64,000 bases of DNA from NCBI GenBank assembly GCA_004193285.1, contig SECP01000032.1, positions 34,262 through 98,261 on the forward strand, given 5' to 3'. Positions 61,998 through 64,000 of the stretch are shown here, one piece after another. The first letter of the stretch is position 1. Each line of letters opens with the position of its first letter. This stretch comes from Myxococcales bacterium. GTDB lineage: Bacteria > Myxococcota_A > Polyangia > Polyangiales > Polyangiaceae. The translations under genes were made by a program, and so were the position numbers. The notes under the pieces are model-generated. The model was not told where the DNA came from. It ran no database searches and was given only the letters and a program-made list of their open reading frames with translations.

Positions 61998-64000
61998 AGC
62001 TCACCTCTGAGGCCCATGATCGGCAGGATGGGAATGCCGTACGCGGCGGTCGTCTGCGAATAGTCGAAGTTGTAGGAGATGGATTCGGTGTTTTGGTGCA
62101 CGTACGCGTTCTGCAGGTCGAGGTACCAGCTGAGGGACCAGGCCTGGAACTTCCACGTCTTGTCCACCCGCACGTCGAGCTGGTGAAAGGCGGGCAGGCG
62201 CGCGGAGTTTCTGACCGGGGCGGTGACGGGCGCGTAGGTGCCCGCGTCGTAGTCCATGGTGCCGCCGAGCTCGGGCGTGTAGGGGCTACCAGTCACGTAG
62301 CGGAAACGACCCCCGAGCTGCCAACCGCGGCCCAGTTTGTAGCTGCCGACCGCAGTCAGGTTATGAGTCTGGTCGTAGTCGTAGCGGTAGTAGTCGCCTT
62401 GGTCGTCGTCGCGCCGCTCGCTCCGCGCCAGCGTGTACGCGACCCAGCCGAAGAATTTGCCGCCGGGTTTGAAGCGCAAGAGCAGCTCCGTGCCGTAGGT
62501 GCGACCGGAGCCGAGGTTCACGTAGCTCCGGCCGTTGGCGCTCTGCGCGTCGAACTGGCTGACCACGATGCCGCGCAGATCCTTGTAAAAGCCTTCGAAC
62601 GACAGCTCGATTGGGCGTGCTAGCTCTTGCTCGAAGCCGAGGCTGTAGTGGTACGCGGACTCGCTCTTCACCCCCGCGTTGCCGAAAGGCTTGATGCTCT
62701 CGTAAGGCTCGGGAGGCTGATGAAACAGGCCGACTCCGCCTTTGAGGGTCGTGCGCGGGTAGGGAGCGTGCACGTCGTAACGTACGCCGAGCCGCGGATC
62801 CGCCGTCCAGCGCTTGCTCCCCTGATCGTAGTCGCTGCGGATCCCGGGCAGTAGCTTGAGCCCCGGCAACGGCCGGAGCTCCAGCATCGCGTAGGCGGCC
62901 GGGCGCGCCACGCGGCCGTTGCCTTGGACGTCTACCATCGGCTTGCCGAACACCGGGCCCTGATCCTGGTCGTCCTCGAAGTTGACGACGGGGAGCCGGT
63001 AGCCGACGTCGAACCAGCTGTACTGGACGTCGAAGCCAGCTACCGCGCTCGCGTACTCACCGAGCTTGGCGCGCACGTCCGAGCGGCCCTCCAGCGTGGT
63101 GATGTCGATGTCCAAGCTCATGTTACCGACGCCGATGTGCTGCTTGTCCTGACCGATCGAGGCGGTCGTGGTCCAGCGTAGGGATTGAGTCGGCCGCGTG
63201 TCGATGCGACCTTGAGCGCGCCAAAAGCCGGTGTGGAGCCCGGCGTCGCCGCCCGCCGCGGGATCGCGAGAGTCCGGCGAGTTGAGGGTGAGGGCCAGCC
63301 GGTCATCGGAGCCGAAGAAGAACAAGCGCGCGGTCGTGTCTCGCGTCACGTCGTGCTCCAGCATGGCTTGGTAGTCGTAGTAGACGGGCGCGGTCGTGAC
63401 GCCGACGCCTGCTTCGCGCAGGACCGGCCCGAGCCATGCATCGACCCAGGAGCGCCTGCCCCCCAGCATGAAGCGCGTGCGATCGTTGATTGGCCCTTCC
63501 ACGAGCACGCGCGCGTCCACCGTGTCCACCTGGAGCAAGCCGTGAAGCTTGTCCTTCTTGGGCGACCGCACGCCTACGTCCACGATTCCGCCGGTGGCGC
63601 GGCCGTACTGGGGGCCGAAGTTGCCAGGATAGAAGTCGATTCGCTCGAGCATCTCGCTCGGCAGCACCGACGATAACCCTCCAAAGTGATAGACGATGGG
63701 CACGTTCGTGCCGTCCACGAAGACTTGCGTGTCCCGCGGTGAGGAGCCGCGCACGATGAGCAGGCCATCGAAGGCGCCTACCCGGGCGACGCCGGGCATA
63801 TTCTGGAGGGAGCGCAGCGCGTCCCCATTCGTGCCCGGAATTTTGGTGATCTCTTCCGCGGAGAGCGTGCGCTGAGTCGGCTCGCGCGGCGGCTTTTCGC
63901 CCTCGACGTCGATGTCCAGGCTGTCTTCCGGCGCCGCCGGCGCTGCCGGTGCTGCGGGCGGAGGCGGTGCGGCGGGCGGAGCCGGAAGACAGCCTGGACA
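61994..64000 (-). CDS. TonB-dependent outer-membrane receptor, 5' end outside window
   Basis: At least 668 residues; the N-terminal signal is beyond position 64000. First visible is a Pro/Ala-rich stretch (PPAAPPPPAAPAAPAAP), then a plug domain: KIPGTNGDALRSLQNMPGVAR, LLIVRGSSPRDTQVFVDGTNVP, YPGNFGPQYGRATGGIVDVGVRSP. The barrel follows with alternating aromatic strands. The Pro-rich N-terminus suggests fusion to a TonB- or carboxypeptidase-regulatory-like domain upstream. Ligand unknown. Confidence 0.9.
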   Translation of the reverse strand, partial: CPGCLPAPPAAPPPPAAPAAPAAPEDSLDIDVEGEKPPREPTQRTLSAEEITKIPGTNGDALRSLQNMPGVARVGAFDGLLIVRGSSPRDTQVFVDGTNVPIVYHFGGLSSVLPSEMLERIDFYPGNFGPQYGRATGGIVDVGVRSPKKDKLHGLLQVDTVDARVLVEGPINDRTRFMLGGRRSWVDAWLGPVLREAGVGVTTAPVYYDYQAMLEHDVTRDTTARLFFFGSDDRLALTLNSPDSRDPAAGGDAGLHTGFWRAQGRIDTRPTQSLRWTTTASIGQDKQHIGVGNMSLDIDITTLEGRSDVRAKLGEYASAVAGFDVQYSWFDVGYRLPVVNFEDDQDQGPVFGKPMVDVQGNGRVARPAAYAMLELRPLPGLKLLPGIRSDYDQGSKRWTADPRLGVRYDVHAPYPRTTLKGGVGLFHQPPEPYESIKPFGNAGVKSESAYHYSLGFEQELARPIELSFEGFYKDLRGIVVSQFDAQSANGRSYVNLGSGRTYGTELLLRFKPGGKFFGWVAYTLARSERRDDDQGDYYRYDYDQTHNLTAVGSYKLGRGWQLGGRFRYVTGSPYTPELGGTMDYDAGTYAPVTAPVRNSARLPAFHQLDVRVDKTWKFQAWSLSWYLDLQNAYVHQNTESISYNFDYSQTTAAYGIPILPIMGLRGEL

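Overview
High-GC (roughly 65-70%) DNA with a strong myxobacterial flavour. The genes encode large secreted lipoproteins with Gly/Ser-rich linkers, a Cys-rich repeat region in front of a catalytic domain, many scattered exopolysaccharide (EPS) genes, secreted cellulases (GH9, GH44), and a TonB receptor paired with a small lipoprotein. The best guess is a Polyangiales/Sorangium-like deltaproteobacterium (inference from gene content only). I see no RNA gene, insertion sequence, phage gene or CRISPR array, and no recognisable transcription factor in 64 kb. Coding density is very high and no gene-free stretch exceeds 300 bp.

Region 1 (1-21.8 kb) is a polysaccharide assembly region. A minus-strand operon (10358 down to 2068) encodes two GT2 glycosyltransferases and a CDP-sugar route: RfbF cytidylyltransferase, RfbG 4,6-dehydratase, an RmlC-type epimerase, a C-methyltransferase, a SAF-domain oxidoreductase and a class-III aminotransferase. 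It is flanked by two paralogous secreted DUF4038 (apiosidase-like) glycosidases. A plus-strand run (10583-16615) follows with GT4, GT2, two paralogous left-handed beta-helix (LbH) acyltransferases and, between them, a protein resembling a BY-kinase/MinD fold without a Walker A motif. Then come GT4, a GMC oxidoreductase, an outer-membrane barrel-like protein and another GT4.

Region 2 (21.8-26.8 kb) holds an aldo/keto reductase, a Wzz-like chain-length protein, a Wzy/WaaL-type polymerase or ligase, a 57-residue membrane protein and another LbH acyltransferase. No Wzx flippase, outer-membrane OPX protein or priming transferase is in the window, so the pathway must be completed elsewhere.

Region 3 (26.9-41.9 kb) is dominated by exported proteins: a MauG-type di-haem lipoprotein followed by a large lipoprotein of unknown function, two beta-propeller (Asp-box) lipoproteins, a GH44 enzyme with an N-terminal membrane anchor and a GH9 lipoprotein. 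Interspersed are an acyltransferase-3, a GT2-GtrA fusion, a PhyH dioxygenase and a UbiA-family prenyltransferase.

Region 4 (42.0-46.4 kb) is a compact operon and the most attractive candidate for an undescribed system: LbH acyltransferase, acyl carrier protein, FabG-like reductase (catalytic Ser replaced by Thr), ANL acyl ligase, a second LbH acyltransferase and an alpha/beta hydrolase. It looks like a dedicated pathway that activates, reduces and transfers a special acyl group, probably onto the EPS or a glycolipid.

Region 5 (46.4-52.1 kb) has a polyprenyl-phosphate-type GT2, two GT-C membrane proteins and a flippase-like membrane protein. Region 6 (52.2-64 kb) turns to other functions: a class I fumarase - PdxA - orphan DNA methyltransferase operon, a sixth LbH protein, a YbiT-like ABC-F ATPase, PhoD, and a TonB-dependent receptor (truncated by the window) with its coupled lipoprotein.
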